64,000 nt of DNA from Sequoia sempervirens (GCA_007258455.2 VDFB02373365.1:223752006-223816005), one strand, 5' to 3'; shown: positions 24,331 through 36,900, numbered from the stretch's first letter. Program-made: numbers and translations. Notes: generated by a model from the letters alone, not told the origin.

Positions 24331-25944
24331 TGAGAGCATGTTCCTTCTTGTATCAAGGTGACTCCCACACATAGCCCTATCATCTAAGTTTCATGGAGCC
24401 AAATGGACACTATCATTATGTTTGAAAGGCTCGAGAAACGAAGAAATACCTTTCATTTTGTCAATTTGGTAAATTTGATTTTTTGTAATATTTTGGGCTT
24501 ATTAGTCTAATGTATGGTACAATTCTATACAAAGGGAAATTTGTAAAAACATTTTTTTTTTGGTTGAGGGTTATTTAACACTCTACCCATCTTCCATTTG
24601 GTCAAAAATTTGGCTTATTTGGCTTATTTGCAAGATTTTTTGGCCTACATTGACCTATTTGTAGGGTTTGTGGTGTTTTTTTTGTGTTCATGTATTTATG
24701 TAGGGATTCTAGTCCACACTCCTAGCATGAGAAGGGTGATTGAGAGTCTAATTGAGCTACACATAGGCATATAGATCTATGCATTTTAAATATATGGCTT
24801 GATTTTATTTGTATCCTATGTTAAAATTTGTGGTGTGAATATGTGAATTTTGATTTGCTACTATGGGGCATTATCTTGTCTCTGGCTAGATGTGCACATA
24901 ATAGGAAAAATCAAGTCATAGAGCCTCCACATTATAACACAAATTTGAGGCATATCAACATAGCTGGCACATGGGAATGTAATCGTCGCCTTAGGAAATC
25001 CCACAGGTCCTGCACTACACCTACTCGCAAACCTCTATCCATCACACATTGGAAATATCCTTTGTAGCTTTTAATCCCTATGTGTACTTTCTCGCAAGTT
25101 TGAAACCCATCCAAGCATTCAGCCAACATAATTTTCAATCCTACAAATTGGGGATATTTAATGGAAAGGCAACAAATTATGACCTAATGCAAGGGTTTCA
25201 TGAGGAAAATGGATATGTGTTTATCAGTATATTAAAATAGGATCTAGAGAGAAATTTTTAGGTGTCTACCTCCACACAGATATTTTTTCCTCACATGTTG
25301 CAACTCTCTCCAAGCAAGGCATGCCACATCTACATGACTTGGTCAACCTCTCTTCATCAACTTTTCCACTTGAAAAACTCATTTGATGGTTTGGATGAAA
25401 ATTAGTTTGTTGGTTATCATTGTTTGATTAGCATTTTATGCTAACTTTTCATTTCCATTTATTGTAATGCTAACCTTTTAGTGGTTAATTCAAATTGTCA
25501 ACTTATAACCAAGTGCTTGTAAAGGGGGTTTTTTTCAATATTGCATAACTTGCAAACTGTAAGCCAAATTTTCAATTGTGAATAGTCAATGGAAATCCCT
25601 TTTCATGATGGACATTTTCACATCGAGAGGATTTAGATTTGGTTTATGATTTGTTGTAAGCAAATTTTGATGGAGCATTACTTTCACCCCACTTATCAAA
25701 ATTTTTGCAAACTTTTTTTATTTTTATCAAAATTTTGCAAGGAATTTATTTGTTCTTGTATTTTTATATTTGGATTTGCCCATTTTGTAAAAATAATTGT
25801 GCATTATAAAAGGTCAATTTGGCATCCAATTTTCACACTTGTAAAAATTCTCTTGCACATTGTTCTAGGGGGCCTTTGTTTCAGCACTAGTCATTTTGGG
25901 GTGTATACTTGCATTTCACATTGACATTTTCTAATCATTAGACC
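24331..25944. other. Non-coding stretch, nothing recognised
   Basis: Short frames only, without known motifs. T-rich stretches with repeated TTTGCAAATTTT/CAAAATTTTGC words occur at 25.65-25.85 kb. Confidence 0.4.
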
Positions 25945-26494
25945 ATGTCTAGAAAATGCAAAAGGAAGTGCAAATATTGTGGGAGAAATCAACATGTGGA
26001 TAAATTTTTTCCTCATATTTCAGATCAAATCATCCAACTCCTATTGGATATCACAAAAAATGATCTCACTAAGAAATCTTGTGAGACACCATCATTTGGG
26101 GATGAACAATGTACTTGCATGGCTTGCATTGAGATCTCATCTCCCACGTCACTTGTTGCCACATTTGAATCCATTATTAACTCATACATTATTTTTCAGC
26201 GATTATTTGCACCAAGACATTGCTATTGTTATTCCAGATCCACCATATTGGGATGTATATCTGCCAAACATCACATATTTATTTGTAGAATCCTACCTTG
26301 CAGATATGGATGACACCATTGAGGACATCTATCTTCTATTTGATGTCAGCTTTGATGAAGTTGCATCACCATTTCCATCTTTAGATCTTGCTCTTGTCTC
26401 GCATACATCAACTTCTACCATGATAGATTATGCAGATATTCATGAGTTGACCTATTTGACTCAATTATCATCATCTATAGCAGTATTAGATTAA
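25945..26494 (+). pseudogene. Gag-like ORF with zinc knuckle and acidic module
   Basis: One frame (from 25945) opens with CKYCGRNQHVDKFF, a CX2CX4HX4C zinc knuckle whose last Cys is Phe. After a frameshift near 26190 the next frame encodes YLPNITYLFVESYLADMDDT followed by IEDIYLLFD. That is the same acidic module found twice in the gag-like ORF at 3651-4652, here on the opposite strand and in a different element. The frame ends in TAA at 26492-26494. It is broken by the frameshift, and the zinc knuckle probably does not fold. Confidence 0.6.
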
Positions 26495-27190
26495 AATTGA
26501 TCCAATTATCCCCATACATCCATGGTCCTTGTTCTTGTATCTTATATGATAGCTAATCCATCTTATCAACATTTGTCACATGTCAATATTGGCTTGAATA
26601 TCTTTGATCATTATTCAAAGACATAATTAGCATCACATATGTCTTTGGATCATGTGTAGAATTCATAGGCATTCATCTTACTTCCCGCATTTTCTTATTT
26701 GGAATGGGAAGTCATCTTGCACACATTTGTGGCGTTGTTTCTTCCCAAAGGGAGAAATGTTCTTCAATGATCATGGATCATCTTCAACATCCAATGTTTA
26801 GCATCTACCAACACTACATGTATCATTTTGAAGGGACAATGCATGGTTTCTCTTCTCCTATCATTTTTTGGAGGAAGCATTTCCTCACATGGAGTTCATT
26901 ACTTCTCATTTTTTTCGGGGTCACATGACCTTCACTCTTTTCTCTCCTATGAGGGGAAAATTTTTTGTACTTATGTGATAGAAGTAGTCCTTGGGGGGTC
27001 ATCATGATTCCTTCTATCTTCTTCACTTGTACATTTTATTTCATTGCATTATTTATCTTTTGGAGAGGGGTTTTTATTTCCCATTGGGGTTTTCTCCATT
27101 ACTCCACTTTATCATAAATTTATACATGAGTACCTAACATGGACTAGTAGTCGAGACTCATCATTAGTGCATACATTAATCCCTAGGATG

Positions 27191-27203
27191 CACTTAAGGG
27201 GGT
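27191..27203 (+). promoter_or_regulatory. Polypurine tract
   Basis: CACTTAAGGGGGT immediately precedes the right LTR. It is identical in its core to the tract at 3175-3186 (minus strand). Confidence 0.65.
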
Positions 27204-27573
27204 TGTTAGTGTAAATAGAGTCATTATTCACCTAGTTAGCTAATCACCTTTCTAGGATTGACCTATTCACTCATAGCTTAAGTTTACTTAGAATTTTCAT
27301 ACTTTTTTCTCACTTATAACATTGAGACATGTGTCCTCATCAATTGTGACACCTATTTCATGCATACTTGCCACTTGCTTGCATACTTGTCAGGTGATCT
27401 CACAAGTGTTGCACATTTGGAGGGGTAGTTCTAAGTCATTGTCTCCTATCTTTGCACCTCATCTACCTTGCCTATATATGCAAGGTTTTTCATTGTATTA
27501 AATATGCTTCATTTGTATATTGATAGACATACTATTGTGTTCATGTTTTTTTCACTATTGGAAGGTTGTTTCA
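27204..27573 (+). repeat. Right LTR
   Basis: Partner of 20800-21167. It starts TGTTAGTGTAAATAG and ends GGTTGTTTCA. Confidence 0.8.
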
Positions 27574-30500
27574 TGCTTTCAGATCTTGGAATTCTCCAAT
27601 AATAATAAACAATAAAATAAGATCATAATAAGGAATGATCACACTCTAATACACAATTTAAAAATATTATATTAATAATGAGCTACCTTCAAGGTGCTTC
27701 AATAGTCATAAATCATAACATAAAATACTAGACTAGGAACTCTTCCAGCTCTTGAGAGATCTTCAAAATGGATCAATGGTGGAATGATACTCGCCACCCT
27801 ACATATTACTATCTTCATGTGAAATAGATGTTTATTCCACCCTAGACAATCCCTAAGATATGGAGAATAAGATCATGGATACACCACTATCAAGGCCAAG
27901 GCTCACACACATGCAAAGCATACATGCCAATCAAGTACATGTCACATGTGGCATTCTATGCCAAATCAAGCACTATAATAAAATGCATGGTATACACACC
28001 AATCAATGCATGCACATAAATGATTGCAGTTAATGTTAAATATAAAATTCCAACAACAAAGGAAGGATTATCCTAGACATAAGACAATGAGTGTCATTGC
28101 AGTAACTATCAATGCCATGGTAGTTATGGTATTCATCAACTCCCAAAGACAAAACATGCCCTTCATAGCTAGACCAAGTCTCAAATAGCTTTCAAGTCCT
28201 AGCATGAATCATCTTGATTAAATATTACTATTTACCCAATGTGCCATTATTTATCACTTGAATTAAACTCTACCCCTTGAATGTCATAAATGATCCCTTT
28301 GTATCAAGGGAATCAAAGAGATCCACTTCTTTCCTATCTTAGATCTCCTCAACCCTAAAATGTCCAACACTCCAATTCTACCAATTGGATGTGGCATGTA
28401 AACCAATATAAATTTCATGACACTTTGCCAAAATATGTAGAATTCTAAAATATTAAGGAGACAACTCATTTCACAAAATAATTCATTCAAATGAGGTCTA
28501 AAATGCATTTTTTCTATTTTTCTTCAAAGAGATAAAAACCTTAAAAATTCCAAAGCCTTCATTAATGGACTCACATGATACCAAATCAATTTTCCCAAAA
28601 TTTTCTAACATTTATAATAGAAATAATTTCAAAAATCAAAGATACCCTTTTGATCTAAAAATGCACAACCTCTTTCCACAATCATTTTTTTCAAATTTCT
28701 AATACATACGATATTTTTAAAATTGTCATAACTTGGCCTCAAAATGTCCATTTTCAAAAAATTTAAATACAAAATTAATACTAAAAGTTGAATTTAATTG
28801 ATTCTTCTAATAGCAAGGTCATCTACCTCCACCTAATGTGAGCATGACAAATGAAAGCAAACTAATTAAAAGTCAAATTTAAAATAAATAGCAATGGGAC
28901 ATCCCAAAACAAGCATAAATAGGGAGAAGCATTCTTTGTTGAAGTAGACAAATCAAACACGTCCTTTGCCACACACAAGCAATCACCCATCCAAGAATCA
29001 CATTTTCCCTTCCCTTCAATCCTTCTGAAATTCAACTTCTTCCATGGAGTAGGAAGAGGGTTTTGGAGCAAAAAAAGTTTGTATAATGAAAAAGGTCTTC
29101 TATTTTAGTTTTATCCCTTTTTCATTTCTTCTCTATTGCCTAATTTCATTTTCCTTTGCATAAATTAATATTTTTAGTAACAATTAAATTAATGAAATTG
29201 ATTTAATAAAACTATATAGATTAATTAATTTGAACTTTTCAATTAGCAATATTATTTTACTTATACTGAAATGTTTCATTTCAAAAAATAATTGAATTCA
29301 TTTAATTTCTTATATCAAAATATAATAATGCAACAAACATTTTCCTACTAAGGTATAAATATTATATTTTAACACAATCATTAAATATTTGTAAAGATAT
29401 TAAACACACATTTGAAGTAATATATAAATGCAATGCAAGTGATAAATTACACACATACAAAGGACTGAACCACACTTTATGGGTTTTCATAATATAAAAA
29501 TTTTAAAATCGCCATTAATTCAAATATGGATTAACACGAGGATTTCACAAAGACTAAGAAGGATGAGATAGCTAAATGGAATCCAAGTCAACTTCTCACA
29601 TACCAAACATTGTTCTAACACCTATAAAAAATTTGCAAACTTAATTCAAACATCAGGTGTACCTTCTCCACATAATAAATAGTTGAAGCAGCATAATCTA
29701 GCCAATGTGGTACAAATCATAACATGATATCAAATAATCAAATATATTGTAAGTCATCTATGACTAGCATGATCCAAGAACAAGATCCATAATCAACAAT
29801 AATGCATAATGTTGAAACACTAAAATGATCTAACATACATGAGCACAACATATGCAACCCATAATGCATAGTAAAAAATACAATGCTAGTACATAATGTC
29901 ATTGGAAACACCTCAATGGTCATACAAGCACTTCAACAAAAGCATCCAAAATACACCACCAAAACACCTCAATGGCACAAAAAATCTCATTGAGAAGTTT
30001 AATGCAACGCATCATAACACATGAATCACATAATATATTGATAAAACACTCAATGTAGCATATATCATATGAATTAGAAATCACAAAAGATAAACACAAG
30101 AGTGGGAAAATCATATATGTTGTACTCAACAATCAATTTATATTATGAGGTCATATCTACATTGGTCAATTAGTGACTCTTTTGCTACGTAGCATAGAAA
30201 TTTTTAGGAATTAGATTGCACCAACAATACACTTTTGCACCATGTGATTTCATCCTTTATCAAAGTCCACTACAATGATTAGTATCCTTTGATAATTATT
30301 CTTATTTATCACAATGAGCCACTAAGAAGCGCCTTTGGGGATTTGTTGCAATAGGGTTAAGCTATGAAAAATTCTTTGCTCCTAGAGTCAAGCCCTATTG
30401 TCGATTTTATAAGATTCTAGACACAAACAAACAATGATTAGTATTCCTATTTGTAGTATCTATAGTGCAATGCTATTTGGAATGAGCTAATTCATTTTAT

Positions 30501-31270
30501 ACTTTGATTGATCGGTGCTTAATTTTTAGATGATATAATGAAGAGATTAAACTACATATAATTTGTGTTTAAATGGACAACTCTAGGCACTCAATTTAAA
30601 CTATGAAGCATCTAAGCTAATGGGTAATGATCAATTTTTATGAAGGAGTCGGCTTAGGTTGATGGACAAAAACATTTGAAAATGGAAGACAAATTGCAAG
30701 TGTGATTCAATCCAAACACCATACTTGCACCCACAATCTAAGAATGGATGCAGGAATGAATACAATAAGATTTGGTCTCTGCCAAGTGAAATTTGAGATA
30801 TATTGATAGAAGAATAGTTTCATGTTAATATCAACTTGTACATAAACATTATACTTAATTAACACTTCACAATTTTTTTTATAGACAAAAGTTTTCATTA
30901 TGATTCAAACTTATAACCTCCCTAATCCCAAGATAAGAACATATCAGCATGTACTATTGATCTTATTACTTAAATTGAAGTCCTTTCCACTCATAGAAAT
31001 CTCCTTTTAAATTTTACCCAGAACTGAAACTATAGAGGTGGACAACTAATCATCTATTTCGTTTCCTTTATTCGTTCATTCAAATCCTGTGAGCACAACC
31101 CTTTCAAAGTTGCCTTCTGTCTTGCATGCTTTCCTCGCATGGCAATTCCTCTGCGCCATTTTATCCTGTTTTTCAGCCTTTTTCTCACAACACCTTCCAT
31201 AATATAACCTGAATGAATGCAGCCCACATTCCAAAACCAAAGAAAAACTCAATCTGACAGACCCTGCAAA
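27574..31270. other. AT-rich intergenic spacer, nothing recognised
   Basis: 3.7 kb with only short chance frames. I looked for retroelement motifs, tRNA-like boxes and tandem repeats and found nothing I can support. It is the largest stretch without retroelement signature and borders the only host-type gene. Confidence 0.5.
31199..31208 (+). promoter_or_regulatory. Possible TATA element of the BAHD gene
   Basis: AATATAACC-like AT-rich motif about 85 bp before the ATG. Weak; no other promoter signal is distinguishable. Confidence 0.25.
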
Positions 31271-31289
31271 ACATTTGCAAACAGCAGCG

Positions 31290-32744
31290 ATGGAAGAAGG
31301 CAAAACACAAGGAAGAGTTATGCTGTGGAGGGCGTCCACAGTAGTCCCAGCCAAACCGAACCCCTCAAAACCCAAGCACAGTCTCACCGACAGAGACGTC
31401 GCCATGAAAGCACATTACATCAGGGTAGTCTATTATTTCGACAAATGCTCTGTTGAGAGTTTCTGCAGTGGAAGATGGAAAGAAGGCTTCTTCAGGAGCC
31501 TCATGGAATATACTCCGGTGGCAGGCAGGCTCGATCTCGGGCCGGATGGGAGAGAGTTCATCAGATGCAATGATGCTGGTGTCAGAATTGTTGAGGCCCT
31601 TGCCGACGCTCAGTTGGTGGAATGGAAGGACTTGAAGGATTGTTCCCTCGAAGCAGAGCTCAGTTGGAGCCAAATTGAGGGAACCCAAATCGGGATATTA
31701 CCCTTGGTTACAATACAGGTTAACATTTTTCAGGGTGGTTTTGTAGAATATGTTATGTGTTTTAGAGAAAATCTAAAATCTTTCAACAAATTTGTCTGTT
31801 TGGCTGCAGTTGAAAATCTTGGTGAAGAAGTAAAAGAGTTGGATTCTTAGTTAAGTTACTGACATTGACAAAACAAAATGTTTCAGATCACAAGGTTCAA
31901 ATGTGGAGGAGTTGCTATTGGATTGAGCCGGTCCCATATACTGGGAGGTGCTTTCTCTGCATCCCTTTTTATGAGGTCATGGTCAGAATGCTGCAGGAGA
32001 AGCAGCAGGTCATGTCTTCCAACATGTGAGCATGGGAAAATCTCGGAGCTGTTGCAGGGTCAGTCAAGTTTGGCTTCAAATTCTAAACAAATAAGGGATT
32101 TTTTCATCAATATGCAGAAAGGGGGAACTCTCATGGAGGCTACCTCCTTCAGGCTGTCTAGTGAAATGGTAGATTATCTGATCTCAGGTACCAAGATGTC
32201 CCAACATTCAAAGCCTGTGAAACCCTTTGTTGCAATCTCTGCATTTGTATGGAGATCCATACTGAAAGCACAATCAAGCAAGGCTCTTCACAGGGCCCTG
32301 ATATGCAGGGAAACCAAGGAGAATAATGATCCAAATATAGCATGTTTTCATCTGGGCAATGACCAGATTTTAATACAAGTGGAGTTATGTGATGAAGACA
32401 TGGAATTAAGTAGCACCTGGAGTCTATGCAAAATTGCTGAATCGATTCAGAATGCTGATCAAATGATTTCTGTGGATAAAGATGAGGCAGCTGAAGCTCT
32501 GGTCTATGGGTATGATTTAACATTTGTGAATTAGGAGGAATTGCCATGGTTTGATCTGGTGTTTGAAGAGGAAGGCCCAATTTATGTCTCTTGCACAGCA
32601 GAACCTGTGGGTGCCAATGGAATGGTCATAGTTATGCCTTCTTCTTGTTCAGAAGGAGCAAATGCCAGGTTGGTGAAGGTTTCCCTTCCTAGAGATAAGG
32701 TGGTGAAACTCAAGCAGGACATCAGTTTTTTGTTAAGTAATTGA
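31290..32744 (+). pseudogene. BAHD acyltransferase, CER2-like, two exons, broken
   Basis: Exon 1 (31290-31718, 143 codons from MEEGKTQG) and exon 2 (31887-32744) flank a 168-bp GT-AG intron after the codon for Gln in LVTIQ, the conserved intron site of BAHD genes. Together they span about 428 codons, the normal family length. Exon 2 opens ITRFKCGGVAIGLSRSHILG. The catalytic HxxxD motif reads HILGG, so the Asp is replaced by Gly. The following AFSASLFMRSW resembles CER2-like proteins, which promote fatty-acid elongation for wax. A TAG at 32532-32534 (codon 359, in VN*EELPWFD) truncates the protein, probably a former Trp codon. The DFGWG motif expected downstream reads DLVFEEEGP. The reading frame is otherwise intact, so inactivation seems recent or the truncated form is retained. 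Confidence 0.8.
31719..31886 (+). other. Intron of the BAHD gene
   Basis: It begins CAG/GTTAAC and ends TGTTTCAG/ATC. Removing it joins LVTIQ to ITRFKCGG in frame, as in other BAHD genes. Confidence 0.85.
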
Positions 32745-32849
32745 ACAAGCTTTTCTCATCCATAACTCCTCTGAAACTTGAAAACCAGAAGCTTTCATTT
32801 CCATGGTATCTTGTCAGTTTATTTTCTGAGACATTGTTTCCTTGAAGCA

Positions 32850-32855
32850 AATAAA
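32850..32855 (+). terminator. Polyadenylation signal AATAAA
   Basis: AATAAA about 105 bp after the BAHD stop codon, in a suitable position for 3' end formation. Confidence 0.5.
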
Positions 32856-32859
32856 TATG

Positions 32860-33435
32860 TTTGGAAGGGATCCCTGGTAAACAAGATCCAAGTGAGGTGA
32901 GTGCTTGCACTCTCTATTGTTTCTGCTAATAAGACACTTAGTATTGAACATAGAAAGTAAGCAGAATTGAAATGCTAAGTTAAGATGATGAAAAGGATTG
33001 CAGTTTGTATTTTCAATGTTGTTTAAATTAGGAGAGGTGGGAGGAGTAAACTATAATATTAGTTTGTCTGTTTTATAACCTTTTTATAATTATCAATAGA
33101 AATATTTTATGATAATAAAAATTTGAATTTTAAATTATAATTTAATATTTATAAAAATGAACATGTATTGAGATAAGTTATATAAGTGAATCAATTAAAT
33201 TACATAAAAATATTGAACAAACTATCAACTCTTGGTATCATGAAATTGGTTATTAATATTGAATAAAATTAACTTTATTTTAAATAATTAGTGTATCTTA
33301 AATACATTTATCTAAAAATGTCAAGAGATATCAATTTGGAGTTATGTTACTTAAAATTTATTTTATTTTACTTTTGTGTGGTGTTTATTTTGGAAATATT
33401 ATGTTTCTTACTAAATATTAATATTTTGACGAGTA
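32860..33435. other. AT-rich spacer, nothing recognised
   Basis: Strongly A/T-rich DNA downstream of the BAHD gene, with no frame or repeat boundary. Confidence 0.4.
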
Positions 33436-33545
33436 GGCCAATAGTGGCATGGTGTGATGGCTAAGTTGTTGTGTTGTTATTCTTGTAATCAAGGTTCAAA
33501 CCCCATTGGGGTGTAACTGTTGAGAATGCCTCTCAACATTAATTA
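33436..33545 (+). mobile_element. tRNA-derived SINE-like unit
   Basis: An A-box-like TGGCTAAGTTG (33458-33468) is followed 24 bp later by a perfect B box, GGTTCAAACCC (33493-33503), the internal RNA polymerase III promoter. The 3' side becomes T/A-rich (TTAATTAAATATTTTTTATTT). The cloverleaf of a functional tRNA cannot be drawn, so a SINE rather than a tRNA gene is likelier. Boundaries and target duplication are not defined. Confidence 0.5.
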
Positions 33546-34749
33546 AATATTTTTTATTTACAAAACCAAAACATAGCTAAAAAAATCATAATATTACCTA
33601 GTTGAGGTCAAAGAACCATAAAATTTGGGGAAACCCTAGCATCCAAACCTAAGCCCCATATTGTTTTGTTGGTCGACAAGATATCAGACCAAAAAAAAAA
33701 ATAACTATGAAATTAAAACTACACTAACTCCCAAACAAAACAACTGAAGCCTTAGAAACTTCTACCCCAACCCCACTATCTAGCATAGTATCAAAAGATG
33801 TTTGAGAACCTAACAAGGGCTAAGGAAAATTGCATAGGCCTTGTCACCCCCACTATTACACAATTACATTTTTCAAATTCTAACCTAATACTTTGGTCTC
33901 CTTGCCTTTGTATTTGTCCCCCTCTAAATTGCAACACTCTGAGAACAATGAAATAGCCTCCACATGAAAAATGACCTACAACCTCTTAGTAATCATTTTT
34001 TATAGAAAGTTGAAGACCTATCTACCTCCTCTTAATAGCGTGAAGATTCTCTAGAAAAACATTAAAATGTACCTCAACCCAGTAGACCATGTCTCCAATG
34101 TTGTGGTGGAGAAGGTAGGAACAAGCTACTATTGAAAGCATAGACACACATGAAAGGGACAAAGCTACATAGAATGTATTCCATCCACCCCTCGAATAAC
34201 ATATATCCAAAAGCAAATTTGTCATTATCAAATTTATACTCACCCTTGGAGAACCATCCATTCCCTTGGCCAGATCCCAGATACAAAACATCCACTATCT
34301 AAGTGCAAGGTCATTGTTTTCTTGATCAACAAAAGCCATGAAGTTTGCCACCACTTTTTTACCAGTCACTTGGCATTTCCTTTGCTTTAGTGTTTCTCCT
34401 CCTTTTCCTTTCCATTCTCGCCACCTACCATTTTACCACTCGAATAGTGAGCACCAACTAGTGAAGCCATGAGAAGCCACCACACCTTAGAAATCTCAAA
34501 CATGAAAAGATGAGTAATGAAAGGTCATTCCATCACCTTCAATGCTTCTACTTCAAAACTAAAGGTCATCACATCTAATAATTACTCTCCATGCTCTCCA
34601 CCTCATAACGGTTACCATGCATGATGTCACTCTATCCCATTAACAAGAGAAAACTAAGAATATATTAATATTACTACTAAAGCCAATTATAATTGTAACT
34701 ATTTTTAAATTCAAAATTAATATACATTAAAATTGATTATTTACAGATG
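33546..34749. other. Unclassified DNA with short frames
   Basis: Minus-strand frames near 34022-34295 encode no recognised motif. A poly-A run (33691-33700) lies in the left part. Possibly an old non-LTR remnant, but I cannot support that. Confidence 0.3.
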
Positions 34750-36060
34750 ACTAAAAATTAATTGTTTTGAGATTTTAAAAGAATCAAACTACTTATTCAC
34801 AATTAAAGATTACAAATAATATTATACTAAAATATTAATATTTTATTGGATATTTGTAAAGAAAGATTGGGTTTCCTCACAAGTTAATCTAGGTAAATCA
34901 AATAAATATAATTAATTAAGACAAATAGATATAAATATTAAATGACCTAGGACGTATTAAAAATATATATTTAAATGACCTGGGACACAAGAAGTAAATG
35001 AGATAAGATAAGATCTCATCAAGACAACTAAGACTTCTAGAAATATTCATAGGACCTAAGTAAACTTAACATGTGAATAGGACCAACTGGTGGACTAGTT
35101 AGGTAAAATATCATATTCACACCAACACCCCCCTTAAGTGCAACTTAGGGAGGAACAAACCAATACAAATATGCAAGGGATGGATCTCGATTACAAGGCT
35201 TGATGAGGTACCCCTGTACAAACAATCTTTCACAAATAGAGAAAAGGAGAAAAATCCTATGGGAGAAAACTCGTCTCAAAAGGAGAGAAATACAATGAGG
35301 GACTAAGAAGCCTCCAAAACAATGTCCCAAAAAGAATAGGAACATGGATAACATCACTGAAGCACGAAGAAGATACAAACAATTGTCAAAAGATGTTTGT
35401 ATAGTTTTAAAATCAAAACCTCTAAAAACAAGATGATGATCAGGATCAAGAAGACAACAATCTGCATGAGTTCCTCTAATGACTACTCAAACAATAATCA
35501 AATGGAAAACAAAGGAAAAGCATATATTAATTGAATATACAAATGACACATGAATCTGCACGAGTGACCTCAACGACACTACTCAACCAATGCAAGATTA
35601 AACTGCAAGTCAAAAATAAAATTGCTAATAGTTTGAATAACATTGATCAACTGGGGATGGAAGGTTTCCATAAATTAGGAATGCAAGAGTGTACATATGG
35701 TAAATGATCCATCTCTTAGAAATGCATGGATAACCAACTTCTACATCTGCAAAGTACATAGGAACAAATACTAGATACATAGCTCACTCCAAAGTGAAAC
35801 CCACCCATAATGCTAACTAGGGAGAGACATGATAGGTCCACTAAAATTGTGTATCACCATGTAGTGCATGAAGGAGAAGAAACAACATCTGAAAGTGCAC
35901 AAGAAAGTACCTACAACTAAAAAAGGGTGTGCAAAAATAAATACACACACACATGAGGCAAGAATCACTAAGATTTGTTGTTGTCATGAAGGGACACTCA
36001 ATCGACAAGGTGTGATGACAAATAACTAAGGCACTACACAACCCCCCATGTTATTTTATA
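34750..36060 (-). mobile_element. 3' part of a third related LTR element
   Basis: The minus strand shows TTAAGGGGGG directly before TGTTGGTGTGAATATG (LTR start at 35127), the same polypurine/LTR junction as at 3174 and 27204. The internal flank (35138-35400) resembles 3187-3445 in the first element. The LTR body resembles the reverse complement of 20800-20900 (shared AAGTAAACTTAA and GTGAATAGG). The left LTR end (about 34750) is estimated from the 370-bp relatives. No 5' LTR or ORF of note is seen, so it is truncated. Confidence 0.55.
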
Positions 36061-36474
36061 ATATAGTGTGAGTACAAAATATGGCACAACCATATATGCA
36101 AAATCCTTAAAATCATGTACAATTGTGTGCCATTTTATCTCAGTGCATCTACAAATAAGCAAGTTCTTACAAAAGATGCTCAAAACTCCCACAAAGGACA
36201 AAATGTTGGATAGACATATAAAACAACCCAAATGAAGTCATCCCACAAAAACATAAGGTTTTTAGGTGCCAAAATATCTAAGTAACTAATCAAAGTATGA
36301 ATATACAAAAAATGAATTAATTATACCTAGGTCCAAATCTAGAAAAGTGTATATGCAATTCTAAATAGCTCTGAAAGAGCTTTCCAACATCGCAAGAATC
36401 ACAAAAAATAGATGAACTAGACAAAAGCTATAAGCTCGAGAGTGAAAAGTGCACATCTGAATTCAACAGGCTAT
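36061..36474. other. Spacer, nothing recognised
   Basis: No gene or repeat boundary was found before the gypsy LTR start at 36475. Confidence 0.35.
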
Positions 36475-36900
36475 TGTAGACACTTAAAATTGTCCTGATC
36501 AATATTGCACATCTGAATTTGATTATTAACACCATTTTCATCTTGAATCACCTCTTTTCGACCATTTAATTAAATAATCTTAATTGTTTAATTAAATTCA
36601 TCATTTTCGGCTATTAATCAGATAATCAATTTTATCTGGTTAATTCATTCCCTTTCATGCTAATTTTCATCTTGTTTAATTGGATAATACGAATTATTTA
36701 AATTGAACCCCTTAAGTCTTATCATTTGATTAAATAATACTAATTATTTAATTGAATGTCATTATCCCCCTTTAATTAAATAAGTTAATTATTTAATTAA
36801 AATCCTAATTTCATCCATCATGCACAACTAAAACAATGTTTTAATTAGCTAATTTCTCTCACCCTCCCACTTGCAAGGGAATATTCCCATGGAATATTCC
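36475..36900 (+). mobile_element. Ty3-gypsy LTR, 5' end
   Basis: It starts TGTAGACACTTAAAATTGTC, a relative of the LTR start at 18328. The body has repeated TTTAATTAAATAAT blocks as at 18.4-18.5 kb. It precedes a gag reading path in the same orientation. The LTR end and primer site are not evident. Confidence 0.5.

Larger units (their letters stand above)
20800..27573 (+). mobile_element. LTR-bounded composite block (copia-related)
   Basis: Direct repeats of 368 and 370 bp (20800-21167 and 27204-27573) flank 6.0 kb. The right copy starts TGTTAGTG after a CTTAAGGGGG polypurine tract and ends TTTCA, so the block is in plus orientation. There is no matching target duplication (ACAAT versus TGCTT) and no clear primer site after the left LTR, so the two LTRs may come from different insertions. 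The interior holds a promoter-bearing region (21.4-22.3 kb), copia gag and pre-integrase remnants (23.3-24.1 kb) and a zinc-knuckle ORF (25.9-26.5 kb). Confidence 0.6.

Noticed and set aside
33458..33503. Possible tRNA gene
   Set aside because: A and B boxes are present but no cloverleaf or acceptor stem can be drawn, so I call it SINE-like instead.
34022..34295. Two overlapping minus-strand ORFs of 73-89 codons
   Set aside because: No known motif, no start context and no support from neighbours.
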